Shown piece by piece: positions 55,820 through 64,000 of a stretch of 64,000 bases of DNA. This DNA is from Planctomycetota bacterium (GTDB taxonomy: Bacteria; Planctomycetota; Phycisphaerae; Phycisphaerales; Phycisphaeraceae). The stretch lies in contig CP066225.1 in the NCBI GenBank assembly GCA_016350165.1, positions 248,001-312,000 of the forward strand. Direction: 5' to 3'. Under the pieces are notes generated by a model. It saw nothing but the letters and a program-made list of their open reading frames with translations, was not told where the DNA came from and did not search any database. The position numbers and the translations under genes were made by a program. Each line of letters starts with the position of its first letter. Positions within the stretch are counted from its first letter, which is position 1.

Positions 55820-57682
55820 ATGATGAAAAATTTGATTGGCATGTGTCTGGCGGTCGTGGCTTTTGTTTTTTGTTTTACATTTGTCGGTTCTGTAGAGGCT
55901 GGGGTTTGGAATCGGCCTAAGCATCCGCTGTTTGAAAAGTACAATCGCAAGGTGATGGTGATGGGTGAGGTGGTGGAGCATATGAGCGGGAAGCCGATCA
56001 AACAGTTTTCGGTGATCATTGCTGAGACATATGATGATGCGTCAATGCGGTGGTGGCCGTCTTATCGGTTTAGATTCCAGCGTTTCAATGGTGAGTTCAC
56101 CTGTTCGAAATGGTTGCATAACGAAACTGATTTTGTGGTGATTGTGACGGCAGCAGGCTATGAGCCATATGTATCGAAGCCTTTCAAAGCTGGTGAGTTG
56201 AAGGATGCTGAGCTTATTGTGAATGCGGATCTTGCGAAGGCGGAAGTAATGAGCGGGCGTGTTGTGGATTGGAATGGTAAGCCTGTGCGTGATGCAGATG
56301 TGCTGTTGCCTGAGGCGGGTCTGGGGAATGGGAAGATTGGTGAACATGAACGTGGTGATGTGAAGATTTCAACGCCTGATGGATTTTCGTTTAGTGATGG
56401 TGTGAATCATGGGATGACGGATGTGGGTGGTGTGTTTTATGTAACGAAGCCTAAGCGTGAATATATGATTGGTGTTTATTCACCTGATGGCTATGCGATG
56501 GTTAGAGGTGAAGATTTTGAAGATGGTGGTGAGATCGTATTGAAGAAGTGGGGACGAATTAAGGGTCAGATAAAATTGGGTGAGCGTGCAGCTGGTGAAG
56601 AATCCAGTCTTGCATTTGATGATGATGAGGATATGCGTGCTTTTTTGAAACGTCTTCGAGCGGGGTTACCGACGGTTCGATTCTATAGACAAACGCGATT
56701 GGGTGAGAATGGGAATTATGTTTCGCCGCTGCTGCCGAGCGGGGAGTATCGCATAGGTTTGTATGTGCAGCATCCTGATAAGAATTCTGCGACGCCGATG
56801 CATTTCAGATACCGTACGATTGGTAATGGTGAATGCAAGACGGTTGATATGGGTGGCAAGGGTTGCACGTTGCGTGGGCAGCTTATTTCTAAGGGTGAAT
56901 CGAGATCAGTTGACCAAGTTAGTGTGACGCTAAACCAAAGTCCACTGGTGTATCATTTTGAACTACCTGTGAATTTTGATGAGCTAGATCGAGATGAGAA
57001 ATACAAGTGGATGGTGGAAGCAACCAAGGGCGTGGGCTGGTGGAAGTATGCGGAAGAATCTGAAAAGAAAGCAAAACAGAAAGTTGTTTGGCAAGAAACG
57101 GATAAGGATGGGCAGTTTGTGTTTTACGATTTGCCTGAAGGTGATTGGCAGTTACTGATTGGTGATAATGAAGAACAATATCATTTTGATGTTAAACGTG
57201 AGAAAGGCGATGAGGATGTTTTTGAGCAAGTTGTGAAAATTGAATTGAATGAAAAAGAAAAGGATCAAAGAGAAATTCGTGAGCTAATGCGTGATTCTAG
57301 TGTTGAGCTTGATACTGCGTTTGGAGAGAAGGTTAAGCTAGCGGATTATCAAGGTAAGTATGTTCTGATTCATTATTGGGGGTTATGGTGTGGAGCGTGC
57401 GAGAGGGATGTACCGAAACTGAAGGAGATTGCGAAGCGGTTTGAAGATCGAGATGATTTTGCGATGGTTGGCGTGGTGAATGCGGATCATAATCGGAAGA
57501 TGCTGATGGGGCACATTGCGGAGAAGGGTATGGATTGGGTACAGATTTTGGATGATGGTGGGTTGCCTGTGAGATTAAGTAATCAGTCGTTCGTGCCGAC
57601 TTATGTGTTGATAAGCAAGGATGGGATGATGACGGTGCTGGGACAGGATTTGGAGCTTGTGCAGAAATTAGTGAGTGATTAA
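55820..57682 (+). CDS. Exported thioredoxin-tailed protein (tandem paralog 1)
   Basis: Protein of 620 residues. Signal peptide (about 1-30), carboxypeptidase-regulatory-like beta domains (MGEVVEHMSGKPIKQFSV, GRVVDWNGKPVRDADVLL, GMTDVGGVFYVTKP), and a C-terminal TlpA/AhpC-like thioredoxin fold with YWGLWCGAC (Cys524/Cys527), VGVVNADH and SFVPTYVLISKDG. The intact CxxC suggests thiol-disulfide exchange or reductive work in the envelope. The ATG at 55820 was chosen. It is closely paralogous to the next gene. Confidence 0.85.
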   Translation: MMKNLIGMCLAVVAFVFCFTFVGSVEAGVWNRPKHPLFEKYNRKVMVMGEVVEHMSGKPIKQFSVIIAETYDDASMRWWPSYRFRFQRFNGEFTCSKWLHNETDFVVIVTAAGYEPYVSKPFKAGELKDAELIVNADLAKAEVMSGRVVDWNGKPVRDADVLLPEAGLGNGKIGEHERGDVKISTPDGFSFSDGVNHGMTDVGGVFYVTKPKREYMIGVYSPDGYAMVRGEDFEDGGEIVLKKWGRIKGQIKLGERAAGEESSLAFDDDEDMRAFLKRLRAGLPTVRFYRQTRLGENGNYVSPLLPSGEYRIGLYVQHPDKNSATPMHFRYRTIGNGECKTVDMGGKGCTLRGQLISKGESRSVDQVSVTLNQSPLVYHFELPVNFDELDRDEKYKWMVEATKGVGWWKYAEESEKKAKQKVVWQETDKDGQFVFYDLPEGDWQLLIGDNEEQYHFDVKREKGDEDVFEQVVKIELNEKEKDQREIRELMRDSSVELDTAFGEKVKLADYQGKYVLIHYWGLWCGACERDVPKLKEIAKRFEDRDDFAMVGVVNADHNRKMLMGHIAEKGMDWVQILDDGGLPVRLSNQSFVPTYVLISKDGMMTVLGQDLELVQKLVSD

Positions 57683-57796
57683 ATGTGGGGTGAAATCAAG
57701 TTTTTTTCGAATTGATGCAATTAACAGAATCGGCTTGCGTCTTATGGTTGGAGCGTCCGATTGGATGCTGATGAACTGATTTCTGGAGCATAAAAG

Positions 57797-59737
57797 ATGA
57801 ATTGCATTCGATTCCGTTTAAGTACGATTTTGATTTGGATGACAGTGGTGGTGATGAGTTTGAGTGGTGAGGGGATAGATGTTGGTTGGGGCGGTATTAC
57901 GGATGAGCAGTTTAATCATCCGGATCGTGATCAATATCATAGTTATGTGCAGGTGCGCGGAGATGTGGTGGATCATGAAAGCGGGAAGCCGATTGAACGG
58001 TTTAGTGTGACGTTTGCGGACTGGGGTGATGAGACGGGTGATTACAATTGGTATCCAGCATTTAGATATTACTTCCAAAGACAGAAGAGCAATTTTGCTG
58101 TGGGTGACTGGTTGTATCATCAGAAGTATATGGTGATTGTTCATGCGCCGGGGTATGAGCCGTTTATGTCGAAAGTGTTTGATGCGAAGGAACAGGCGAA
58201 GGAGATTTTGTGGGTCCATGCGGATTTAAAGAAAACGGAGTTAATGAAGGGGCGCGTTGTTGATGCGGATGGGAAACCGATGGCGAATGCGGACGTTTTG
58301 ATTTTGCAGGAAGGGACTGGTGGTGAAGGTTTTGATGCTAAGGGTGGGTATTCCCAGCTTGGGATGCAGGAAGATGTTTTCTTTTTGATGAATAGCGTGA
58401 ATGCGGGGATGACGAATGAAGATGGCTGGTTTTATGTGACGAAGCCGACACGTGAGTATGAGATTGCTGTAAGTAGTGCGGATGGTTATGCGGTTATAAA
58501 AGGTGATGCGTTTAAGGCTGGTGATAAGATTGAGATGAAGAAATGGGTGAGGGTTAAAGGGCAATTGAAGCTGGCGAATGAGAAGTTTGATCCAGCTAAA
58601 GCGCATATGAGTTATCGAGATGTGAAGCGTAGGCGAGATCGTTTTAAAGCAATCTTTGGTGATGGGACTGCGAAGTATGTGCATTTTACGGAGCAATCGG
58701 TGGTGAATGAGGATGGCAGTTATGTTTCGCCGAAGATGCCAGCGGGGGATTACCAGGTTGAGATGTCGTATAAAATTGAAGGGGAAAATTATTCCCTGCC
58801 TGTGCATGTTCAAAAGACGCGTGTTGGTGTTGGTGAATGTAAAGTGCTTGATATGGGTGGGAAGGGATGCACGATCAATGGTCAGTTAAAGTTTGGTTCC
58901 GATGAAAAGGTTGAAAACACGTATTATGTTGATTTGATCCCGAAGGATGATGGTATTGAGTTTGAGCTGCCCGCGAAGTTTAATGATATGAATGGGGAGG
59001 CTCGTCGTGATTGGATGAAGCATGCGGTGAACGAGGAAGCTTGGCAAGCATATTATGAAGCGAAAGAATTGAAGCGGTATGGGTTCACGATCTCGGCTCG
59101 CGCGTTTTGGGAGGATGAGTTTGCGTTTAAGTTTTATGATGTGGCTGAGGGAGAGTATGTGTTTGATATTGTTGGGCACAAGAAGTTCGATGTCACGGTG
59201 AAGCAAGGTGAGGAAGATGGGGATGTTTATGTGATGGATGTTGAATTGCAGATGAGTGGGGATGGAGTTAAGGTAAAGGATAAGCGTGATTTGTCGGAGC
59301 TGCTTGCTGATGGTGCAGTAGCTGTTGAGACAGTGTTTGGCGATCAATTGAAGTTGTCGGATTATCGTGGGAAGTATGTGTTGGTGCATTACTGGCGTAA
59401 GTGGAATATGAAAAGTGAAGAGCAGTTTGCACGGGTGAATGAGGTTGTTGAGTACTTTTCAGATCGTGATGATTTTGCGGTGATTGGTGTTGCGAGTGGC
59501 GCGGATCGTGAAGTTTTGATGGGTGAGATTGCGAAGCGAAGAATGGATTGGCCTCATATTTGGGGGGATGGTGAATATGTATCGGACGTGCCTACTGCAC
59601 TTGATTGCAATGAGTTGGGTTGCGTATTGAAGTTGCCGTTCTATGCACTGATTGGAAAGGATGGGAAGATTTATAAGTGGGGGTTGGACCCATATCAGTT
59701 GGCGGGTGAAGTGGAGGACGCGATTGAGGGGTACTAA
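57797..59737 (+). CDS. Exported thioredoxin-like protein without CxxC (tandem paralog 2)
   Basis: Protein of 646 residues with the same architecture as the previous gene (signal peptide, GDVVDHESGKPIERFSV, GRVVDADGKPMANADVLI, VTKPTREYEIAV). The C-terminal thioredoxin domain aligns throughout, but the active site reads YWRKWNMKS where the paralog has YWGLWCGAC: both cysteines are gone. It has gained other cysteines (CNELGC). The remaining fold is intact, so it may be a non-catalytic or binding version. GGAG lies 8 nt before the ATG. Gap from paralog 1 is 114 nt. Confidence 0.85.
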   Translation: MNCIRFRLSTILIWMTVVVMSLSGEGIDVGWGGITDEQFNHPDRDQYHSYVQVRGDVVDHESGKPIERFSVTFADWGDETGDYNWYPAFRYYFQRQKSNFAVGDWLYHQKYMVIVHAPGYEPFMSKVFDAKEQAKEILWVHADLKKTELMKGRVVDADGKPMANADVLILQEGTGGEGFDAKGGYSQLGMQEDVFFLMNSVNAGMTNEDGWFYVTKPTREYEIAVSSADGYAVIKGDAFKAGDKIEMKKWVRVKGQLKLANEKFDPAKAHMSYRDVKRRRDRFKAIFGDGTAKYVHFTEQSVVNEDGSYVSPKMPAGDYQVEMSYKIEGENYSLPVHVQKTRVGVGECKVLDMGGKGCTINGQLKFGSDEKVENTYYVDLIPKDDGIEFELPAKFNDMNGEARRDWMKHAVNEEAWQAYYEAKELKRYGFTISARAFWEDEFAFKFYDVAEGEYVFDIVGHKKFDVTVKQGEEDGDVYVMDVELQMSGDGVKVKDKRDLSELLADGAVAVETVFGDQLKLSDYRGKYVLVHYWRKWNMKSEEQFARVNEVVEYFSDRDDFAVIGVASGADREVLMGEIAKRRMDWPHIWGDGEYVSDVPTALDCNELGCVLKLPFYALIGKDGKIYKWGLDPYQLAGEVEDAIEGY

Positions 59738-59765
59738 GGGGAAGTCAATATTGTGTAATGAAGCG

Positions 59766-59796
59766 AACCTCAAGGATATCTTGGGGTTTGTTTTTA
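59766..59796 (+). terminator. Terminator after the second thioredoxin-like paralog
   Basis: Stem AACCTCAAG/CTTGGGGTT (one G-U), 5-nt loop and TGTTTTT. Confidence 0.75.
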
Positions 59797-59903
59797 TTGA
59801 TGGGTGTCGAAAATACGACGATGAGGAGGTTGTAGATGTAGTGCGTCGGCGCTATGGTTATAGGGCGATACGGGGTTAGCGCGTTCGTTGGAAAGGTGAT
59901 GAT

Positions 59904-60875
59904 ATGGTTATGAAAGCGGCTGTGTTTACAGGGTATGGTGATCCGTTGGCGAGAGTGATGGTGCGGAGCGATGTGGATGAGCCGCGGGTTAAGGGGGATG
60001 AAATTTTGGTGGAGGTGAGAGCTTCATCGGTGATGTTGCTGGATGGTGAAGTGATTAAGGGTGATTACAAGTTGTTGAGTGAGAAGTGGCTGAAGAAAAG
60101 AAATGTAGTGACGGGATTTGAGGTTGCGGGGATCGCGAGGAGTGATGGGAAACAGATCAAACATGGTGATGAGATTTATGGGTATGTCAATATTTTGAAA
60201 GGCGGCGTTGGTCATGCTTGTTATGCAGTGGTGCCTGAGAGCGCGATGTATGTTAAGCCAAAGAATGTGAATTTTGAGGAAGCAGCGGGGTTGCCTGTGG
60301 GGATGATGACGGCGATGGATGCGTTTGAAAATAAGGTACTGCTGCATGAGGGGGATGAGGTTTTGATTCATGGGGCGGCTGGTGGTGTGGGTGTGTATGC
60401 AGTACAGCTTGCGAAGAAGTATGGGGTGCGTGTGACAGCGAGTTGCGGGAAGGAAAATGAGGAACTGATGAAGCAGTTGGGGGCTGATGAGGTGTGCAGC
60501 CATGAGTTAGATGTTGAGGGGATGGCTGGTCGATTTATGATGCTGTATGACGTGGCAGGGAATCTGGACTATTTAACGATTAGAGATATGTTGGAGCCTG
60601 GCGGCAAGTATGTGACGACTGCGATTGATCGAGACTACAAGGCGATGGTGCATTCAACGATCGATGGAAAGCATATTGAGAAGCAGATGGTTTTGGAGGG
60701 TGAGAAAGGGATACTGAAGCGTATTACGGAGATGGTTGAGAATGGAGAGGTGAGGCCCGTGATTGATGAGGTCTATGCGTTGGATAGAATTGTGCATGCG
60801 TATAAACGTGTGCATGAACATGGGAAGCATGGAAGGGTGATTGTGACGATGCACGGTCAGATGGGGTGTGAGTAA
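59904..60875 (+). CDS. MDR-family quinone oxidoreductase/alcohol dehydrogenase-like protein
   Basis: Protein of 323 residues: medium-chain dehydrogenase/reductase fold with the N-terminal GroES-like domain (EILVEVRASSVMLLDGEVIKGDY), VTGFEVAGIA, the NAD(P)-binding GAAGGVGVYAVQLAKKYG, and C-terminal LDRIVHAYKRVHEHGKHGRVIV. No zinc-coordinating Cys/His pattern is seen, so it is a zinc-independent quinone-reductase-type member (substrate unknown). AAAGG lies 7 nt before the ATG at 59904. Codons are very G-rich. Confidence 0.85.
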   Translation: MVMKAAVFTGYGDPLARVMVRSDVDEPRVKGDEILVEVRASSVMLLDGEVIKGDYKLLSEKWLKKRNVVTGFEVAGIARSDGKQIKHGDEIYGYVNILKGGVGHACYAVVPESAMYVKPKNVNFEEAAGLPVGMMTAMDAFENKVLLHEGDEVLIHGAAGGVGVYAVQLAKKYGVRVTASCGKENEELMKQLGADEVCSHELDVEGMAGRFMMLYDVAGNLDYLTIRDMLEPGGKYVTTAIDRDYKAMVHSTIDGKHIEKQMVLEGEKGILKRITEMVENGEVRPVIDEVYALDRIVHAYKRVHEHGKHGRVIVTMHGQMGCE

Positions 60876-62284
60876 ATAAAAAAGAAAGCTGCTAGCCTTG
60901 CTTTTGAGTGGTGCTGACTTGCATGAGCAAGGCTCATGGGTTGTCATGTTTTGAAAGTTAATCAGGAAACTGCTTGAGGCATGTTCGCCTTGCTGCAGAG
61001 CGATTCGGTTTATTTCGTCATCCACCAACGTCCAAGCTGATTGATAACGTTTTGGTTGTATTGACGCTTTGAGCACCTGATCACATCACGGTACACGGTG
61101 GGTGTGTAGCGAAATACGGTCATAGGATGCTTTCCAGAGAACTGGAATGTGGATGCAGATTGCATACACGAACCAAAGGTCAGAAAGCCGAGGGTATTTG
61201 CCCTGCCCTGTCAGCGGAGGGGTGCGACAAGGAAGCTTGCGGTTAGGCGGTATTAGCACATCGTTTGTCAGCAGTTGCTCAAGTTACTCAGCTTGGTCTT
61301 CACTTTCTTTGATCAGAGGATCATTGAAAGTGATCGATCAGGGGTGCTGATTGGCGTGGCAGATGCTGGCTCAGTCTGGGCTGCACGCGATAATCGCATA
61401 CACATCGGATGCCTTTACCGTGTGTCTGATTACTTCAGTTCATCGTTGCGGGTTAGCACAACACCATCCTGAGAGGAAGGATGCAGGGGGTTGCATCAGG
61501 AGCAAGTGCAAAATGACGCATGCTTTAGGTCGTTAAACTTTTTGGCATGGACCTTGTGGTGCTTTCGCTTTCCACGCGTGTCAGTGTCAATTGCGGCAGA
61601 CTCCCAAATGAACGGAGTAAATGGACGTCACGGCGGGCACAACCATATTGGAATAGCTGACAACTCGTTTACCCTCGTCGAGATGGCCGAGACCATATCG
61701 CCGTCTAGGTGAGAAGCGGTGCGAGGTTTTTAGGCCTTTCGATGCTTCACGAGTTGCATTCCTGATTCACTTGTCAAAGAGCACCATTGTCCAGAAGCTG
61801 ATGCTTTCGCATCGACTAACAGCTTTCATGGCGTTCAGACGATAGGTCGTCGTGTTTTGATCGTGGATCTGATTGACGAGACTGCCTGATGCCAAAATCA
61901 GTTGCTTTGCGTTTTAGCCGTTGGCGTTTTTCGCGGAGCAATTGATTCAGGTGTGTTATCACGCACTGAGCATTCTCACGCAAGGATTTTGTGATTTGTT
62001 GACATTTGGTGCAGGAATGGAAAATAAATGGTGGAAAAGGTGTTTTTTTGTGTCGTGTCAAGCACGTATTTTTACGCAATCATGGCGATTTTTGATGGAT
62101 CAAAGAGGGTTGTGTCAATGTGAATGGGAAATCTGTGGTGGAAAGAATTTATGGTGTGCGTAAGGAAATTTGGAAGAAATTTAAGAAAAATTGAGGTGAA
62201 GAGGATGGTGAGTGGGCATAGGATTGTGAGTAAGACAGAGCACATTCGTCAGGTTAGTCAAAAATATGTAAAATTCCCGGCAAG
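60876..62284. other. Long gene-free region of unknown content
   Basis: About 1.4 kb with no frame supported by start site, length and homology. It is more GC-rich than its flanks. An inverted repeat AGCCTTGCT/AGCAAGGCT lies at 60894-60934. One stretch (about 61,610-61,700) reads like a scrap of a pseudopilin tail (GRHGGHNHIGIADN then FTLVEMAET) in the plus direction, too short to call. RNase P, tmRNA and SRP signatures were sought and not found. Possibly an eroded insertion or a large non-coding RNA. Confidence 0.35.
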
Positions 62285-63529
62285 ATGCAACAAGAAGCTA
62301 CCCCTAACGTTGAAGTTCAGACCGTGCCAGCCCGCCTTGCATTGGAGGATGGCAGTGTGTTCCATGGCCAAGGTTTTGGTGATTTGTCGCCTCGCACGGT
62401 TGATGCTGAGGTGTGCTTCAATACATCACTGACCGGATACCAAGAAATCCTGACAGACCCATCGTACGCAGGGCAAATTGTGACGATGACGTATCCGCTG
62501 ATCGGGAACTATGGCACGAATCCTGTGGATCTTGAGTCTGAGAAGATACAGGTCAGCGGCTTTGTGGTTCGTGAACTGGCGAACCTAAGCAGCAACTTCC
62601 GCTCGACTAAGAAGTTAGAAGAGTGGCTTGCTGAGCAGAATGTGACAGGTATTACGGGGATTGATACGCGTGCTTTGACGAGAAAGCTGCGAATCAACGG
62701 TGCTTTGAACGGCGTGCTCTCGACTGATAAGAATAAAACTGATGCTGAACTGGTTGCTGAGGCGAAGGCTTCGGCAGGTTTGGTCGGCCGAAATCTTGCT
62801 GAGGGTGTTAGCCGAGGTGAGGTACTGCACTGGGAAGAGGATCTGGGCGATTGGGCACCGATTCAGGGTGCTGTAGAGCGGCCTGCGAATCAGTACCGTG
62901 TTGTGGCGATCGATTGTGGTGCGAAACTGAATATTTTGAGAAACCTAACGGATAGTGGCTGTGATGTGGTTGTGGTGCCTTGGAATACAAGTGTTGAGGA
63001 AATCCTGAATTACGAGCCAAATGGTGTGTTCGTATCGAATGGGCCTGGCGACCCAGCGGCAGTTGCAGAGACGGTTGAGACACTGAAGGCATTGGGCGGG
63101 AAGTTACCGATCTTTGGGATCTGCTTGGGCCATCAACTGCTGTGCCTGTCATTGGGTGCAGAGACATATAAACTGAAATTTGGACATCGCGGCGGAAATC
63201 AGCCTGTGCAGAACCTTGAAACGGGTAAGGTTGAGATCACCAGCCAGAATCACGGCTTTGCAGTGGATACTGAGTCACTGGAGGCTGTTGGCGCGGAAGC
63301 AACACATATCAATCTGAATGACCGCACGTTGGCTGGATTTAGACACAATGAGAAGCCGATTTTTGCGATCCAGTACCATCCTGAGGCTTCACCGGGTCCT
63401 CATGACTCGCGTTACCTTTTCGATTGCTTCATTGACATGATGCAGAGTGGTAAAAGCCCGACGGGCGAGCAGATGGATGCGGCTCAAAGAAGACGTAATG
63501 ACATGTTACACGAGGCTGTTTGCGAGTAA
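62285..63529 (+). CDS. carA: Carbamoyl-phosphate synthase small subunit
   Basis: Protein of 414 residues, the glutamine amidotransferase that supplies ammonia to CarB for arginine and pyrimidine synthesis. The N-terminal half has the CarA-specific ALEDGSVFHGQGFG and NTSLTGYQEILTDPSY, the class I amidotransferase triad Cys280 in GICLGHQ and His-Glu in YHPEASPG. No carB is nearby in the window. No clear ribosome site precedes the ATG. Confidence 0.96.
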   Translation: MQQEATPNVEVQTVPARLALEDGSVFHGQGFGDLSPRTVDAEVCFNTSLTGYQEILTDPSYAGQIVTMTYPLIGNYGTNPVDLESEKIQVSGFVVRELANLSSNFRSTKKLEEWLAEQNVTGITGIDTRALTRKLRINGALNGVLSTDKNKTDAELVAEAKASAGLVGRNLAEGVSRGEVLHWEEDLGDWAPIQGAVERPANQYRVVAIDCGAKLNILRNLTDSGCDVVVVPWNTSVEEILNYEPNGVFVSNGPGDPAAVAETVETLKALGGKLPIFGICLGHQLLCLSLGAETYKLKFGHRGGNQPVQNLETGKVEITSQNHGFAVDTESLEAVGAEATHINLNDRTLAGFRHNEKPIFAIQYHPEASPGPHDSRYLFDCFIDMMQSGKSPTGEQMDAAQRRRNDMLHEAVCE

Positions 63530-63634
63530 GAACTGGCAAGCTAGTCAATCTACAAAAGATAGGTAGATCTCTTGGTTTAGGTAAAGTTCTTCTTTGCTAA
63601 CGGATATTTTATAATCTTTAGGAGTTTACCTACT

Positions 63635-63670
63635 TAAAAGCGCTTGCATTGCCTTGGAAAAGCGTTTACT
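63635..63670 (+). promoter_or_regulatory. Two LacI/CcpA-like operator sites
   Basis: TAAAAGCGCTTGCA at 63635-63648 and GAAAAGCGTTTACT at 63657-63670, each close to the consensus TGWAARCGYTWNCW of LacI/CcpA-type regulators (13/14 and 12/14 matches), with centres 22 bp apart on the same face of the helix. Confidence 0.5.
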
Positions 63671-63918
63671 TTTATATCTGTTCAAGTTTGTGAATTAATA
63701 CGGTAATTCAGCGACTGTAATAATTTGCAATATTGGACGCCGGAGGAATGAGAGCACGCAGTTTGTAGTTATAGTGTTCATTTCTTGTAGGGCATATAAG
63801 TTCTTAAAACGTAATGAGTTTTGCGTAATTTTGACGATTTAGTTTTCGAAATCTTTCTACATTCACATGAACTCTTTTGGTATACCTGCGAACAGGTTTG
63901 CTGGGGGAGGTAACTACA

Positions 63919-63948
63919 GTTGATTTATTGTCCTACCAGTAAATCAAC
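63919..63948 (+). promoter_or_regulatory. Hairpin just upstream of the last ribosome site
   Basis: Perfect 9-bp stem GTTGATTTA/TAAATCAAC with a 12-nt loop, directly followed by GGAGGG. It could affect ribosome access. Confidence 0.5.
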
Positions 63949-63962
63949 GGAGGGCTAGGGTA

Positions 63963-64000
63963 ATGCATCAATTTTTCTCGAAATCATTCTATACCTGTAG
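63963..64000 (+). CDS. Partial CDS at the window end
   Basis: ATG at 63963 with GGAGG about 10 nt upstream opens a frame (MHQFFSKSFYTC) that runs off the window. Only 12 residues are visible, so no function can be given. Confidence 0.5.
   Translation, partial: MHQFFSKSFYTC

Larger units (their letters stand above)
63530..63962. other. Upstream region of the last gene
   Basis: A gap of about 430 bases that includes the LacI-like double operator and the hairpin described separately; otherwise AT-rich. Confidence 0.45.

Noticed and set aside
59652-59879. Small plus-strand frame crossing the stop of the 57797 gene
   Set aside because: It overlaps the end of a supported gene and a terminator in another frame.
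61147-61712. Short frames in the 60.9-62.3 kb gap
   Set aside because: Each is 60-75 codons without a ribosome site; one pseudopilin-like scrap is too weak to be annotated as a gene or pseudogene.
60876-62284. RNase P RNA, tmRNA, SRP RNA or rRNA fragment
   Set aside because: None of the conserved core words (for example GAGGAAAGTCC, a tag peptide, GGAAGGAGC) were seen on either strand.

Overview
The window looks like a chromosomal segment from a planctomycete, most likely class Phycisphaerae (inference). The signs are several PEP-CTERM secreted proteins with strings of Asn/Gly-rich beta repeats, a small membrane protein with the CxxC...CPECG zinc-ribbon tail common in that phylum, an N-methylated pseudopilin, a Tad pilus locus mixed with a Ser/Thr kinase and FHA proteins, and housekeeping genes scattered singly rather than in classical operons. 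Base composition is moderate, with strong local GC-skew blocks that ignore gene direction.

Layout. 0.2-4.7 kb: a DUF695/RraB-like protein, a phosphatase lipoprotein, two methyltransferases (one UbiE/MenG) and tRNA-Pro(GGG). 4.9-9.8 kb: a zinc-ribbon membrane protein, two tandem paralogous exported proteins of unknown family and an M48 metalloprotease lipoprotein. 10.3-12.7 kb: a corrinoid-fold protein without the B12-ligating histidine, a PfkB sugar kinase and a PilZ protein. 12.8-23.2 kb: a Tad/Flp pilus locus in two transcription units (TadA-like ATPase, two Flp pilins, TadV peptidase; then a Ser/Thr kinase with TPR-like repeats, CpaB/RcpC, an FHA-TadA fusion, TadB, TadC and an FHA membrane protein). 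23.2-30.1 kb: trpB, a large exported protein, prfA, rpmE type B and a class IV aminotransferase. 30.2-36.1 kb: an Rhs-core remnant with a 45-bp tandem array, a PDZ-like lipoprotein, two PEP-CTERM proteins and a small drug/metabolite-transporter-like protein; three successive genes here end in the same duplicated terminator module. 36.3-43.3 kb (minus strand): a small membrane protein, a pseudopilin, a chemoreceptor with an unusually placed zinc-binding motif, a DUF89 phosphatase, hisH and an OmpA-like lipoprotein. 43.7-45.0 kb: a small accessory pocket with a ribbon-helix-helix protein and an HExxH protein. 45.2-50.5 kb: pulO-xseB-xseA, gapA and an Abi-alpha-like DUF4393 gene. 50.7-55.2 kb: a short leader ORF and two PEP-CTERM genes. 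55.8-60.9 kb: two tandem thioredoxin-tailed exported paralogs and an MDR oxidoreductase. 60.9-62.3 kb has no recognisable gene, then carA, then a possible LacI-type control region ahead of a gene that runs off the end.

How it fits together. The best candidate for a new system is the Tad locus. A membrane Ser/Thr kinase sits in the same unit as two FHA (phosphothreonine-reading) proteins, one of them fused to the secretion ATPase, and a PilZ gene lies just upstream. This suggests an assembly or secretion machine controlled by phosphorylation and possibly c-di-GMP. No secretin, TadZ or TadD is present, so the locus must rely on parts encoded elsewhere. A second prepilin pathway is implied by PulO and the pseudopilin. 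The PEP-CTERM proteins imply an exosortase outside the window. Rho-independent terminators are clear after many genes, and two good promoters share the form TTGnCn-17 bp-TAGACT.
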